The notes under the pieces were generated by a model. That model was not told where the DNA came from. It saw only the letters and a program-made list of their open reading frames with translations, and ran no database searches. From Rhea pennata (Eukaryota; Chordata; Aves; Rheiformes; Rheidae), in NCBI RefSeq assembly GCF_028389875.1, contig NC_084676.1:9858001-9922000 (forward strand): a DNA stretch of 64,000 nucleotides. The letters are read 5' to 3'. This document shows, one piece after another, positions 1 to 13,030 of this stretch; position 1 is the stretch's first letter, and each line of letters opens with the position of its first letter. A program made the position numbers and the translations under genes.

Positions 1-1424
1 AACAGGAGTTGCTTTCTGTTGTAACCCTCCAGCACTAAATTCTTACTGCTGATGAACTTTGTCTTGCTTTTGTTTCAAAGGGTGGGCTGTCCCCAGCCCC
101 TCTTCAGACACCCATTGCCTCCCTTCGGTTCAGCACATGCTCACTGTTCTGTGCAGCAACACTGGATTTTCACAGTGACTCTGAGCCTGGCAAGCAAAGG
201 AAGATGTCAGCAGACAGTATATGTTATATCATATGGCTGATGAGAGCAGGGAGCAGGGGCAGCCTGCCCACTGCGAGGCAGAGACAGCATGAGGGAACCT
301 GCCACCAACTCTTTCTCGTTGCTGTAGTACTTTATTACTAATTACTGTTATGAAGTAGGTTAACAGTTATGCAAGGCACTTTCCAAGCTGAGTTGCCAGT
401 GGTAAAATTTCTCTTTCCTTAGGTGGGATGTTTGGGCCCAGAAATTCTGCATTCAGCATTCACATCTATTACTCATAACAAGCATGGCAGAAAGTGGCAG
501 GGCTCCTTGTTGCATTTCAAAGACAGGAAGGGCCCAGAGAAGGAAATTGCCTTGCTCTGGGGCACATGCAATTACTTGCAGGCCAAGACTCTAATTCCCA
601 GTTGACTCTATTGCCCAGTGATCTGGAGTGTGTTTCCCCCAGTCCCTCCTTGCAAATGATACATGTAGTGAACTCCAGAGAAAGAGAGGAAGCTAACTGT
701 AAACAGAGGGGACATTTGCCCTGTCAGGGGGAAACGCAAGACTAGAAGACCTCATAGTAAAAACAGTCTTTCAGGAGGAATTTGTTGCACAAAAATTGAG
801 ATTCTTCTTCAAGTAACTTGTGATTTCCTATATACAGGTGGTACTCTGATAGGAAATAAACATTCATGGGGATTACTTGCCTGAATTTTTTTCTTTAATC
901 AAGCCTGCTTAGTCTTATAGTTCAGAAATCCCTCTTCTTGTGTGAGTGTGCGCGCAGGTGAATTTCCCCTCTCTTTCCTTTCCACCAGGCAGGGTGAACA
1001 CTTTTATCACTGCTCAGGTGCAACACAATCATCAGCTGGCATTGAGCGGCCCGGCCACAGGGCTGCCTGTCCGGCTGCAGGGGCCCACTGCGTGGCAGGG
1101 GCCGAGGTGCGAGAGGAGCACTGGGAAAGCAAAGCACGGCTGATTCTCTAGCGCTGGCTGATTTCTCCTCTGAGCAGAGCCAGTCAAGGGCATCTTCCAG
1201 CCAGGTTGACAGAATTAAGCAGGGGTATCCATGCTGGGCTGCCCTTGTGTTAAGAAGCAGCCAGAGATCAGCAGAGCTGATGGAGAGAGATGGGGGCATC
1301 TCTGAGAGCCGGACTCACTGCTGGTTCTGTCCCTGAGTTTCAATGGGATCCTGCAGGACGAAGTACAGTTGCTCACGTGGCTGCAAGTCAGTGCTAACAT
1401 GCTCCCAGCCCTGCTCCTGACTGC

Positions 1425-1556
1425 TCTGGACTTTTGGACAGTGCAAGTATTTTTCCGTGCCTTTTCTTCTTCGTCTATAAAATGGAGATCACAATACGTC
1501 CCAGAGCTGTTGGGGGGATTGACTGAATAAAGTTCATAAAGGACTTTGGAAGCACC
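1425..1556 (+). mobile_element. Ancient MIR-type (CORE) SINE fragment
   Basis: The order of short blocks matches the 3' half of a MIR element: GGACTTTTGGACAGTGCAAG, CCGTGCCTTTTCTTCTTCG, TCTATAAAATGGAGATCACA, ATACGTCCCAGAGCTGTTGG, GGGGATTGACTGAATAAAG, and TCATAAAGGACTTTGGAAGC. These correspond to the family's 'CTCAGTTTCCTCATCTGTAAAATGG', 'TACCTACCTC..GGGTTGTTGTGAGGATTAAATGA' and 'GTAAAGCGCTT' regions. Divergence is high, as expected for a copy older than the bird-mammal split or close to it. The AATAAA inside (about 1526) belongs to the element and should not be read as a gene end. Confidence 0.7.
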
Positions 1557-4500
1557 AGGAGGAAGGCAAAAGAGGACAGGATGTTATAGCTGGCATTATT
1601 TCCATCTCCTTAAAAGCCAGTCATGTGGCAGTCTTAGAAATACCCGACGTGGGTATAGAGCATGTCAGCTCCACAGCACGTTGATGCAATGGTGCGAATG
1701 GGATATTGTATACCCCCCCACACGCAGCTCTCTGTGTCTGTATATAGAGAGCGACTGAGCAGTTTCACTGTTAACTAGTTGCTCATGACTTTCTTTCCAA
1801 ATCAAAACCTGAGTTACGCAAGCAGAAGAGCTGACAGCACTGGAGTCTCTATTGTTTTCTCTATTTATGTAATCAAAGAGGTGTCAGCCACAGTGCTGCA
1901 GAGACAAACCCCCAGCTAGGGTAGATAGGCCTTTCTCCTGCTGTTGTGTCCTTCCGCCCAAAGCAGTTTCTCTGCACCCCAGAGAAAGGAGACTTTCCAT
2001 TCCACAACGCTTGTCGGAGTTACACACCCACAGCACCGATGAGGAAGAGCTGAGCGAGCCCTTTGCTGGGAAAGGCTTGTTGCTTTTTCTGCTTGTCACA
2101 AGATAAGGCAACTAAATTTCCTGATTTAACCGAAACAGAGGCACGAGGCTGAGGCCACTTACGGTGCCAGGAGCCTTGGGGCCCTCCTTGCAGGGTGGCC
2201 CCGGGCCGCGTGCTGGGGCACGCTGCCCCCGCGCCCGCAGCCCTCGGTGCCACCGCTCTGCGCCAAGCCCCTGCCCTGGCATCACGTCATGTCGCGGTCA
2301 GGCGTGATAACCGAGCCCTCTCCGGCATTTAACCGGCTTTGCAGCCAGCTGCCGTGGTGCAATGCTGGGCCCGGAGGGGCTGAGGATAGTATTACCAAGG
2401 TAAAATATAACAGGAAAAGTCTGCAAATGCCCTTTCCAAACGGCAGAGAGTGAGTAAAGTCATTAGGCCAGCGGTCAGGAGGGGACAGGGTTTGAACGTA
2501 CCCTTAGCCTACCAAAGGCCAAATGTGGGACACCGACAGGAGCCAATGAAAATCAGTTGAGCTGGAGACACCCAGCGCTATGTAAACTCCCGCCTTTGGT
2601 TTCATGTTTCAGCTGCCTCTGTTTGTGGATTTGAAAGTGTTGTAAGGACCGGAGCATGCGCAGAGTGAAAGGCAGGAGCGAATGGGTCTCGCTGGGTTTG
2701 GAGTAACCGCATCCTCAGCCGCGCATGGGTCTCCGCCGGCCCCCCGGGGTTTGACACTCTCCCTTGTCATTAAAATTACCATGGTGAATGCAGCCCCAGG
2801 GCAAATTTGCAGACCTTCCTGCCAAGGCTACTGGAACTCCTGCCTGGGTGGACTGTCTCGCTTGTGGACTGTCTTGCTTGTGGATGGCAGGGGAAGGAGG
2901 CTCCACGCTTGGGGCCGTCCTTGCACACGGCAGGGTAAACTGGGAACCAGCTGAAGGGGGACATGCTCCTGAAGCTCTTCCAAAATCCTTCCTTAAAAAT
3001 AATCTTCATTCAGGTGGGGTGCTAACTGGAGGCACTGCTCCCCATGGAGCAGACAGTGGTTAGTAATGTCGTGGCCTTGGGCTCACTGAGTTTCTCCATT
3101 TGGCTCCTTTCTGCCGGAAGGGAGCCCCAAAGCTCCGCTCAGCACTCAGGTTAACATTGTCCTTCACGGGCAGGTGTGAAGTGCAAGGGATCTAGCAGGA
3201 CTTTTTCTGTGTGCTTTATCTGTCAGATAGCTCCTGACCAGCCGTGGGCACCTGAGAGCTCCACATCTTCCTTCCTTGTTCAAGAGATGAAGTATCCGCA
3301 ATGCTTAATGATCAGGGAGGAGTGAATTCCCATGAAACAAATGGGACAATTTGCACCACTTGGTCCCTCACTCCCTACCTACTTCCTAGGTAGAAACTAT
3401 ACCCACGGTTCATGTTGCTCATGTTCACTTTACCAAGAGGCTGAGGAAATAGCCTGTTAGGTTGGAAGAAACCTGGGAAACAAGAGAATAGCTTCAGAGG
3501 ACAAGTGGATGCCATCCTGGGATCCTGGCTGTGAGCTTTGGCTTGTCCTGCGATTTGTGCAGTGGTTGTGCTCGCTCTGAAGTTGCTGTTCCAGCTCATA
3601 AACTCAGACTGTGCTCCAGCCCTAGCGGTGTCGGAGGGGCACGATCGGTGAGTGACACTCCACCGTGCTGGCAGAGCCCCTCGTGCAGACACACTTGGGC
3701 TCCACATCTGCCTGTGCCATGGCAGAGACCCCCTCCAGCTGCTCTCTCCCTGGGAGTGACCTGCGTGCCCAAAACATTTACACAGAGCCAGCTGGGGCAA
3801 CTGGGCAACCTCGGTAGGTTTTGCCTCGTGAATTAGGCAGAGCTCCTATGATCTGCACTGCGAGCAGTAACCCTGCGCCCAGCCTGGCTGCATGCGAAGG
3901 AGGGGTCTCTCCCTGCCCCATGCCGCTGGGTTGAGTCTGCTGCAAGGCCTTTTCCCTGGAGCAGAGACAGGCGCTTGCTGCTGTGACCCCAGCAGAGGAG
4001 CCCATGGCCAGCACTGACGGTGTGCTTCGGGTGAGATGTGGACAAGTGGGGTGATGTTGTACAGGACCACGGCTATGCTAATTTTGCAGCTTACCCTTCT
4101 CCGAAACTGCACCCCAGCACAAACTATAGCGCTAAATTCGTGCAGGTATTATAGAGAAACCCATGAGGAAAGAAATGTGGTGGTAAAGGGATTAAGAAGC
4201 GGGTTGTAGATTAGCTATTAGAACAGATGGGAATTTCCTGAAGCAGGGAGCAGCATGCAGACAGAGCAGAGGAGGTAGGAAAGGCTCTTGTGCGATGGCT
4301 CATGCTGCCCGCTAGCTGTGTGGGCCGAGCAAGGAGCCCAGGGTGCCCGTTGACTCCTTATGGCGTTTTTAGTGACTCATATTTGCCTGCGGGAAGAAAC
4401 AAACAACAGCTGAAGCAGGCTGCTCTGCTCCCGGGCGCTCCGGAGCTGGCCTCCCAGCGCGAGCACGCGCCTCCGCATCACATGCCGCCGCGGGGACCGG

Positions 4501-7500
4501 TGTGCCACTGTGATAACCGTGATAAGCTTGGCAAGAAAAAGTCCTCACTCAGAGATTCTGCTGCTCTGTAAGCCTGTCTTACATCCTGATGCAGAGACCC
4601 ACACCGTCCCCTTCCTGTTTTGCCTGGAGGTCAGAGATGTGCCTCCCTGCAAGCAGCACTTGCTGCTTCGAAGGCAGTCTGGAGTGCTAACGCTCGGAAG
4701 CGATTTGCTTGCAGGGACCAAAGAGAGCTGTGCCGTATGGCATGTGTCCCTCACAGTTACGCTCTCGCTGTGGCTGAACTCTGCTTCCCTGCTGCACTGT
4801 GCAACTGCTGCCTCTTACACGCTGCTTACGGTGGCTGTCAAATCCCATCGATGTCACCTCACTGTCCCCTTGTCGGCCTGCCTGCATCATCTTTCCTTGC
4901 TGGGCTGCCTCTGGCCCTAGCAGCAGTTCCTGGCATCCCTTCGCTGCAGGGTCCCTGTGGTGTGCAGTGTCATTTCACACAACGGGCGCTGAGCTCCCTG
5001 CGTGCTGCTATCCCAAGACTTGGTTTGGCCTCTTGCAGGGTCTTCAGAGTGGCCGTACCTCCTACTCTGAGCTGCTTCCTCCGAGCTGGTGAGGATCTCC
5101 CAAGGAGCAGTGCTGGGGCCCCCTTCTGCTGGAGATGATCCAACCCCTGGGTTGTCCTGCATGTTCTCATCTCCCCAGCCCAGGGGGTATCCAAGCACCT
5201 TTGCTGGGGGCAGGCTGAGGCTCAGTGTGACCTCCAGGCAGGACTCTTTTCTTCCTCTGTATCTTGCAGAACATCATGTTCCCAATTGAACCTCCCACAG
5301 AGGAGCAAATAACCATTATTGCTGTCAATGCCACAACGGTCCCCATGGGCTGCCAGCCTCAGGGCTGGGGTCCCACACATGCTCCTGCTGGGGCCCAGCC
5401 AAGGGGTCATGCAGCAGCATCCAAAGAAACATTGTGGGTTTTCTTCGGAAAGCCAGGGTGGGAACAAGCAGTCATGGGGCTGATGGGAAGGGCTGGTGTG
5501 GGTGCGAGAGCGGGGCTTTTTGGTGTGCAAGGAACAGGGACCCCGGGCGTCCCTGGCGCCCTGCCGGCACCACTCGCCGGCAGGACAGCAGCTGGGAGCC
5601 AGAGGCATCTCCGCAGTTCCCGGCACTGCCAGCCCCACGAGCGCGGCTGAGTGCCTGCTCCTCGGCTCTCCGCCCCGGGAGGAGCGAGGAACAGGCAGGA
5701 GGCTGGCCAAAATCCCAAACCTGAAAAAGTGCCCGGTCCTGCTCTCCTCTACTGATCCTGGCCCTGAGCAGAGTGATTCCTCATGCCTCTCCCCAGGGGG
5801 CTGTTAGGGTTTACCTAAGTGCAGGGCTCACTATTTTTATTTTCCTCCCTCTATTTAACTGTCTCCTCCTAAAGAAGCATCATGATCACCTGAACAGATC
5901 CTGATTTTGCTGCCAGCAAAGGTGGCCAAAGGAGGAAGAAAAGCAAGGGAAGCCACTGTGGACCCAGAGCACTGCTGAATGAGGACTTTTTGTTCTTTAA
6001 ACAGCAACTGCTGGCAGTACTGCCTGTGGGCTCGTCTCCTTGCCTCATGGCTTGCAGCCCAGAGCGATCGGTGGCCAGGCTCTCCCATCTACTTCTGTCA
6101 AAGAGCCTTCTCAATTGCACCTCCCTCGCGATCATCCCTTCCTCTTTCATTAGTCCTGTTCCTAAAATCCGCCACGGTGACTGACAGCGACTGTTCCTCC
6201 CTCCCACTGTTCTTGGAAGCTCTGGCTTTGGGGACACGGCCCTGAGCACCTGCGGTGGGTGAGGGCTGGTTACCCCTCAGATTCCTGCTTCCCTCTGACT
6301 CATAACGGAGCTCAGCAACCCGTGACTGCAGGCTGCAGCTCACCATGTGAGTCTGGGGGTGGACAGAGGATGCAGTGGAGGTCTCACCATGCCAGAGCCT
6401 CCCAGGAGGCAGCCAGCGATGCTTAAGGGAGTAAAGTGGATGCTCTTGAAAGACCAGCTACCAGGCAACACCTACGATGGGTGGGCAAAGAGCTGGAGGT
6501 GCAGTCTGGGAGGGGAACTGGCCATCCTGCTCATAACTAAGTATTCATCCTTTTCATGCACTGGTGTTGTGGCAGCACCTCCTCAATTCCCCTTTCTTGG
6601 CCTGGGTCGCAGACCTTGTTGCCCACAGGAGCCGTTACTCATAAGAGGTGCCTGCAGCCTGTCGGAGAGCGGTGGAGATCAGGATGTGAGCACAGTGCAG
6701 GCCGGAGGCCACGGGGCGTCGGAGCCAGTGGGTCCTGGCATGCCTCCCAGGCCCTGTGCAGACGCAGCTCTGCTGCTCCTCACAACACCTCAGCACTGTG
6801 TCCCTGGACACGAGATAGTTCAACTCTAGCCAGCTCTATAAATAAAATCATGCTCTTTTGTCCCACCAAATAGGCTCTCACTGGTTTTACTGATTCCTCC
6901 TTCTCCCTCCACTCATCCCTTTGATAAGTGAAGTAAGCTGCTAACAGCATGGGGAACCTGCATAGTCAGCCTCATGGAGAAAAAATGCCACCCCACCTCT
7001 AGTATCTCTCTTAGAGATAGCTGCTCTCCAACATTTTTCTCTCTCTGAACAGGCAACATCACTGGAGGAGAAGAAACAAAACTCCCTGTTGGAAGTTTGT
7101 GCACTAATTATTTATTAATCTCCTCCTCACCGTGCAGTCTCTCACAGTGAAGTAGCTACCCTTAGCCACCCCTGCACCATGGTGAGATTGGTGGGAGAGC
7201 TCTGCTTGTACAAATTTCCTGCCACAGTCAAGGAAGTTCGGGGTGAGCTGATGCATTGCTTCCATTTCCGAGATCCATCAGCTGGTTTGGTTACAGCTGT
7301 ACAAGCAGTTGAGAAAAGGGAGCCCATCTTGGAAACATCGGGTCCTGATCTTGGCACATGTTGAGGGCCAGTCCCAAGGGGATGTGGGCCCTCACGAAGT
7401 GATGTCAGCCAGAGAGGGACCTCAGCGCTTCCCAGAACCAGGCTGTGTGTCAGTGCCTGCTTGCTGCAAGCAGTTATTTTGCACATAGGAGCTCCCTGTG

Positions 7501-8278
7501 CAGAGATAGCTAGCAACAGAAATAATGCAGCAAAATCACAGCTCACACAGTCTTCCTGGCACTTGAAAGTGTCTAGAGAGCTTAAAAAGCTGCAAGATGC
7601 TCTCATTACCTCCCTTTTCCCTGCTCTCTTTGCTACTCCTTGATTGCATTTCTGAAATCCCCTTTCTGGTGGGTGCAGCAGTTTCCCAGACAAATGATAA
7701 CAAATTCACCGCGGTGAATCCTCCCCACATCTTGCAGCGGGAGGCAGGGAGGCCCGTGTGCTGCCCGCCAGCACGGGGCTGCGGGTGACTCATCGACATG
7801 CAGTATGCAATTACAAAGGCAAGTGCAGGCCCCTACTGTTTTGCACAGGTATCTGTGTCAGCCAGGGCTATTTTGATCTCTTTTGTGCACTCTCGGCTCA
7901 TTAGAAAGGTAAGGAATACAGCCACGTATCTAATTTGCCTGCCACAGGGATGGGCATGGTATTCCCATAAGCAAAGAGCCAGGGGAGTGCATATTGCATC
8001 CAAATACCTGAATTACACAACTAAGGGGAGGAGGGAGTGGTGTGCAATTGCCCACACATTTTATACATTGAGGAGCAAACACAGACATAAACTGAATGGA
8101 GACACAAAGAGATACAACATGACTGCACAAGGCCCATTATCAGGAGCTAAGTGGCAGGCGTGGAGAATTTAGAGCTGTTATTATTAGCGATGCTGGTAGC
8201 AGTAAAAAGGAAGCATCAGGGATGGGATAAAGCAGAGTTTGAAAACGGTCTAGCATGGAAAGACAGGGGAGGTACAAG

Positions 8279-8309
8279 AAAAAAAAAAAAAAAAGAAAAG
8301 AAAAGAAAG
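8279..8309. repeat. A-run followed by (AAAAG)n microsatellite
   Basis: Sixteen A residues, then GAAAAGAAAAGAAAG. Simple slippage repeat. Confidence 0.95.
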
Positions 8310-10336
8310 ACCATAGCAGTGAGTAGCAGTGATTTTTTTCCTTCCCTGCTGAAGCAGATGAACTGCCGGCTCCGTGAGGCAATGTCTCTTTCCCATGATC
8401 TGTACATGATCCATCTCCTATGAAGCTCTTAAGCCAGATCAGACTCTGAGAGTGAGATCTTTTGATTTCCAAAATGTTTGCCTAAGACTTTGCTCAATAC
8501 TTCTCCCTCTCTTCTCTGCAAGCAGGAAGCAGCAGAAAGCCGAGGCGTTGAGAAGTTCTTGGACCAGCTCCAGAGGAGGGCTATAGCCCTCCAGCTGCAT
8601 GCCTCATTTGCTCGAGGGGTTTAGCAATGAGGGTTGTCACAACAGGGCAGCAGCTGCAACACAGGCCTTGCTCCTGGGGTGCTGCAAGCCGGCCGTGGGA
8701 GCAGCTCTACTATTGCACTAGCACTTTGTGCAGCAAAGTGCGGCCACACTGGGATGGACTGGGAGCAGGCCTCCTGAGCAGGCCAAGTTTCTCTGAGGCA
8801 CACCAGGCCCCTGATGTGCCTGGGATGGGCAGGGGGGGAGATATGTAGCATGGACCACTTTGTGTCTGCAGTACAGTGGAGCTTGGTGTATCTGCTATTT
8901 CTCCAGGGACCCCATATGCTGCCTGTTAGTGTGCTTCTTATGGCCTCTTTAAGTGTCTTGAAGATTAGTGGTGCTGATCGCCCATCTGGGCTCAGGCACG
9001 AGTCTGCTGGAGGCAGCCATGGTGAGCAGCGGCCAAAGCAGCAATGACTGCAGAGCCGGGACCTGGAGAAAGGCTGGGAGAGGCTGAGAGGGCCCAGCAC
9101 CCCAAGGAGTGTGTGCTTCAGCCGGCTGCCTTGGCCGTGCCCATGCCGATGTGGCCTGATGCCTGCCAAAGCCAGGGCTGCTGGAGACCTTTCACAGCTG
9201 CAGGGATGGACCCTTTGCAGGCAGAACACAGGGCCAAGGCTGCTGCCAGCCATCTCCTGTCTTCTGCATCACCCCTCTTCTTTTCCCTTTCTTGGCGGTT
9301 AAGCCCGAAGTGATACGCTCATCTTCAGCAACCGCCAGACTCATGCTCCAGCCCTGAGCTGAGCAGGGAGGCAGAACCGGGCAGTTTCCAAACTCTGCTG
9401 CTGAGCTTTGGCTGTCCTCTGTCCACCCCGGCCGCTCCCTGTGCCCGGCAGGGGCAGTGCGGGCTGTGGCCGCGGGTCCCGTCGGGAACCGGAGGACGCT
9501 CCCATCTCGCCCACGTGCTGGGGCCAGCTGTACAGCACCGCTGGCACCTCGGTGTCACGGACCGAACGGCCTGCAGGCCTCCTCGTGGGCACCTGCCCAG
9601 AGCCCAGGGCACCTCCGCACTCGTGGCACAGCTGTGACAGGAGAGGGACCGCGACCGGAGTCAGCGGGAACAGGGCCGCAGAGGTGCAGTGGGCGCAGCT
9701 CCCTCCAAGGGAAGGGGAACAAGCAACGTGAAGGGCCTCCACCTCTCCCGATCCTCCCAAGACAGCTCCTGAAAGGGGAGAAGTGCTGCATTGTTTTGCT
9801 GGAAAAAATCATATTAATCATCTTCAGCACCGACTCCTTGGCCTTTGTCACAGTTTAGTGACCCCACCACCAGCTTCATTTTAAAAGCGTTATTTATTTT
9901 TACTACAATCTAATCTAAACAGTGACATTGTCATGATGGTAAAAATAAAAAGGTAGCGGTTGTCAAAACCGTCAGCATTCACCGGAAATGGGAACCCAAA
10001 GGTGAGGGCACAGGCTGGGACCTGATGAAGGGGCATGACTGCTGAGAAAGAAAAACTGAAAATGCTCAGCTTAATTTCGCAGTCCAGCCTCAGTTGCAAC
10101 ACTGGGAAAGGAGGAAATGTCCAGCTATTGTGCAAGGCAGCACATGTCTGCAAGGGATGTGCAGCTCAGGAAAAGAGTGCCTGAAAAGCAAGACTGCATG
10201 CTTTTCTTCTACATACAGGTAGACTTCTTATACTTTTTATTTTCTAGATGGTTAGTAACATTGATTTAATTTATTGCATAAATAAATTAGCATGTATGTC
10301 ATGTACAAATGTTATAAATACATTAGTTTGTTAAGC

Positions 10337-10350
10337 CCTTTTATAAAAGG
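10337..10350. promoter_or_regulatory. Palindromic TATA-like element
   Basis: CCTTTTATAAAAGG is a perfect 14-base palindrome, so both strands read the TATA-box consensus TATAAAAGG. It sits in an AT-rich island (about 10200-10420). No adjacent gene is recognised. Confidence 0.4.
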
Positions 10351-11619
10351 AACTGTGTAAAATATCTAGGGTGTATTGGGCTGATTTTGTGTTAATAACA
10401 GTAAGAAATATTGCCTGTCTGTATGAAGCTAGCTTTTCATGGCGCAGATTTGACAGCGTGCGTTCAACCAATGCGTGGCCGAGGGCCTGGCACCCGGCTG
10501 CACCTGCATCTGTCTGTGCAGCCGCAGTTGTTCACGGGACACCGTTTCACACCCCAGACTGACTCATGATCAACCCAAGATCGTCAGGCTCGACCAAGAC
10601 CTTGAGGTTGTCCCTGGAAAAGTCTTCCTCTCACATCTTGTCTAGATAGCTCCTGCAGAAAGCATGCACGGCTTCCGTTCCCAAGGCTTAAACCCAAAAC
10701 TGTATCAAATTAGGCAGGCGAAGAGAGGAGTTTGAGCAGGAAGTGCACATTGCTCTTTTCCCAAGCGTGTCTCCACTGCTTTCACCTCTTCTCTGCTCAC
10801 TCTTGGAAACAGGGAATGTAAGGTCCTTACAGCTCTTCCTAACCCCGGTGCTGGGCACCGCTACTGCCTTGCTCAGGAACTGTACCTCTCCTTCTGGAGG
10901 ATGGTAGCAAAGCTCTGCCAGAGCACAGCCCTTGGCAAAAATAACGTGTTTTCATGCAGGAAGAGGCAGACCTGCGTTTCCACAGGGTGAGACAGAGGGC
11001 AGGAGCCCCCAGCCCGCCAAGGCCTGTGGGCTTGGCGAGGGGCAGCCTGAACCCCGGCAGCTGCGGGCACCTTTCCCACTGCACCAGGCTCTCCGCAGAG
11101 CCGGAGGGCAGCAGCCGCCCACGTCGGCCAGGAGGAAGCTCGGTTGCCCCAACGGGGTCCTGCACCGCGTGGCCAGAGCCCGGTGGCTCTGCAGCCCCTC
11201 TTTTGGGCTCCAGTGGCACCTCATCATCTCCAGGGCCACAGCCTGCGCAGCCCGGCTCACGCAGCCCCGCGCTGCAGCTCCTTTCACTGCTCTGCACTGC
11301 TCAGCTGACTCCTCCAGCAGGACCTTTGCTTTTGGCAGGGCCAGGCAAAGGCAGGATGCCACTCCAGGACTCCTTTCCAGCGCCGTTTCTCCCTGGATTT
11401 TCCCAACCAGCTTTATTTGCAGGCGGGAACTCTATGATGGGCTGCATTTGAATGCTGCTTCACCGGAGCGGAGTGCAGCCGTGTCTGGGAGGAAACAAAA
11501 CCAGCATTCATGGGTGGTCATTTAAATTCTCAGCAGCTGTTCCACCCCGGCACGCTCGTGCCCTTTCTTAGTTGCCATTCAGGGATACATTTGAGGCTTT
11601 TTCCTTAGGGCAGTGGGAG

Positions 11620-13030
11620 ACCTGGTCTTTGAGCCCGTTCACCTGCGAGCAGCATTCTCCTCCTCATCCTCCAAGCTGAAAACAGGGCATGAGCCGGGCG
11701 GGTGGGCGGGCAGTGCAGAGCCGGGGGTGCTCCTCGCTCTGGGGTCCGTCGCCGCCCCTGGGGGGGTTGATGCCTCGTGTGTGCCTCTTCCCTGCCCCGA
11801 GGCACGGTGCGTCTTGTGCCTCCTGCCTGGGCTCTGTTCCAGACATGGTCCCCAAATGGCCCTGATGGCTGCCGTGGAGCGACGACGCCTCTGCCCCATG
11901 GCAGGGGAGTTACCTGCACGGTTTTGGCAGCAGTATTCGAGAACTGAGCCCCTCGCGGGGGGTTAAGCTGTCGCCGCTGGTGTGCCTCCTCCGTCAGCCC
12001 TGGGTGACTGTGCAACGCAGCTGCAGGGCTGCCTGCAAGCAGCTGAGGGGGACGGCGGCGAGCGGTGCTCGCCCCAGCACCCGCCTGGCGCCCGGCTGCT
12101 CCGGCAACTGCCGCGGAAATGATTTCACGTCTCATCCCCACCGGGCTGGGAGAGAAGGAGAAAAATCCTCCCCCCGCCCCGGCCCCAGCCCATAAAGCCC
12201 GGCAGCAGCCCGGACGAACCCCCCACACGCTCGGTGGTCGCCGCCGAGCCGGCCGGGCTTGCACGCCGCGGAGCACCGCGGGCCACGCGCTGCTCGGCGC
12301 TGCAGCCGCCGGCGCCCGGCTCGCTCCCAGGCTCGCTCCTTCCTCGGGATCTTGCCTCATCCCCTCTGCCTCCGCGGAGGCCTGGCGGCACCGCGAGCCC
12401 AGCCCTCGGCCGCACGGCACCTTCTGCCGCGACGGCCGCCCGCCCCCCACCGCCGCGGAGAGCCCAGCCCGGAGCGGCCCCGGCTGCAGGAGCCGAGCCG
12501 GGCGCTTGGATCCGGCGCACTCACACGAGGAAGAAATTACTGGTGCGCGTTTCGCCTTGCTCTGCTTTGGCGTAACGTGGCTGCTCCGCTCTGCCGGGCG
12601 GGCTGCGAGCACGAAGGGCCGTTCGGAGCAGCGGAGCAGGCGGCGGCACGCCGGACGGGCGGCAGCGGCAGCAAGCCGGCTGCATTTCTCCCAGCGGAGA
12701 GCGGCAGCTGCTGTACCGAGCTGGTGGGCGAAACGCTGCCTGCGATCGCGTTGCGGCTGCAAGTGCGAATGGGTTTAGTGGCCTCAGTTTAACTCCCATT
12801 CGTACACATTAGGGGGGAAAAAAGGGAAAAAAAAAAAAAAAAAAGCAGCGGAAGAGCGAAATCGCGGCTCGTTGCGGCGCAGGCAGGCCGGGGCCGAGCG
12901 AGCCGCCCCCGGCAGCAGCCGGGCTGAGAGGTGCCGGCCGGCCGGCCGGCCGGGGCCACGGCAGAGCTGCTCCCCTCCTCGTCGCCCACCCCACAATGCG
13001 CGCCGCGGCTTCACGCCCCTCGGCAGTTTG
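11620..13030. promoter_or_regulatory. CpG island with no recognised gene
   Basis: CpG-dense DNA with several GC boxes, a TATA-like CATAAAG at 12191-12197 on the plus strand, a (CCGG)n run at about 12935-12952 and an 18-base poly(A) tract at 12827-12844. It looks like a promoter island. A minus-strand frame of 385 codons (11605-12762) and several plus-strand frames are low-complexity Ala/Arg/Pro/Gly translations and not recognised proteins. Transcription direction and target gene cannot be decided from the window; an exon of an unrecognised gene may be present. Confidence 0.7.
12827..12844. repeat. Poly(A) tract inside a CpG island
   Basis: Eighteen uninterrupted A residues in otherwise GC-rich DNA. 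Confidence 0.95.

Larger units (their letters stand above)
1..11619. other. Noncoding region, no gene recognised
   Basis: Intermediate GC content. It holds the MIR fragment near 1.5 kb, a 16-base tandem duplication (GTGGACTGTCTCGCTT, 2848-2879), an A-rich microsatellite at 8279-8309 and the AT-rich island with the palindromic TATA near 10.3 kb. A small CpG-richer patch at 2160-2340 has a minus-strand donor-like GTAAGT at about 2157. Scattered frames up to about 210 codons match no family I know and lack splice context. Confidence 0.6.

Noticed and set aside
5270-5457. Exon-like block after CTGTATCTTGCAG encoding NIMFPIEPPTEEQITIIAVN
   Set aside because: Good acceptor and an open frame, but no convincing donor and no family I recognise. 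Chance is likely.
6347-6844. 160-codon frame followed by AATAAA at about 6839
   Set aside because: The pairing of a stop codon with a nearby signal is suggestive, but the protein has no recognisable feature, a second frame overlaps it (6556-6873), and no promoter or splice signals support it.
11605-12762. 385-codon minus-strand frame
   Set aside because: CpG-island composition, no recognisable domain, and comparable frames on the other strand.
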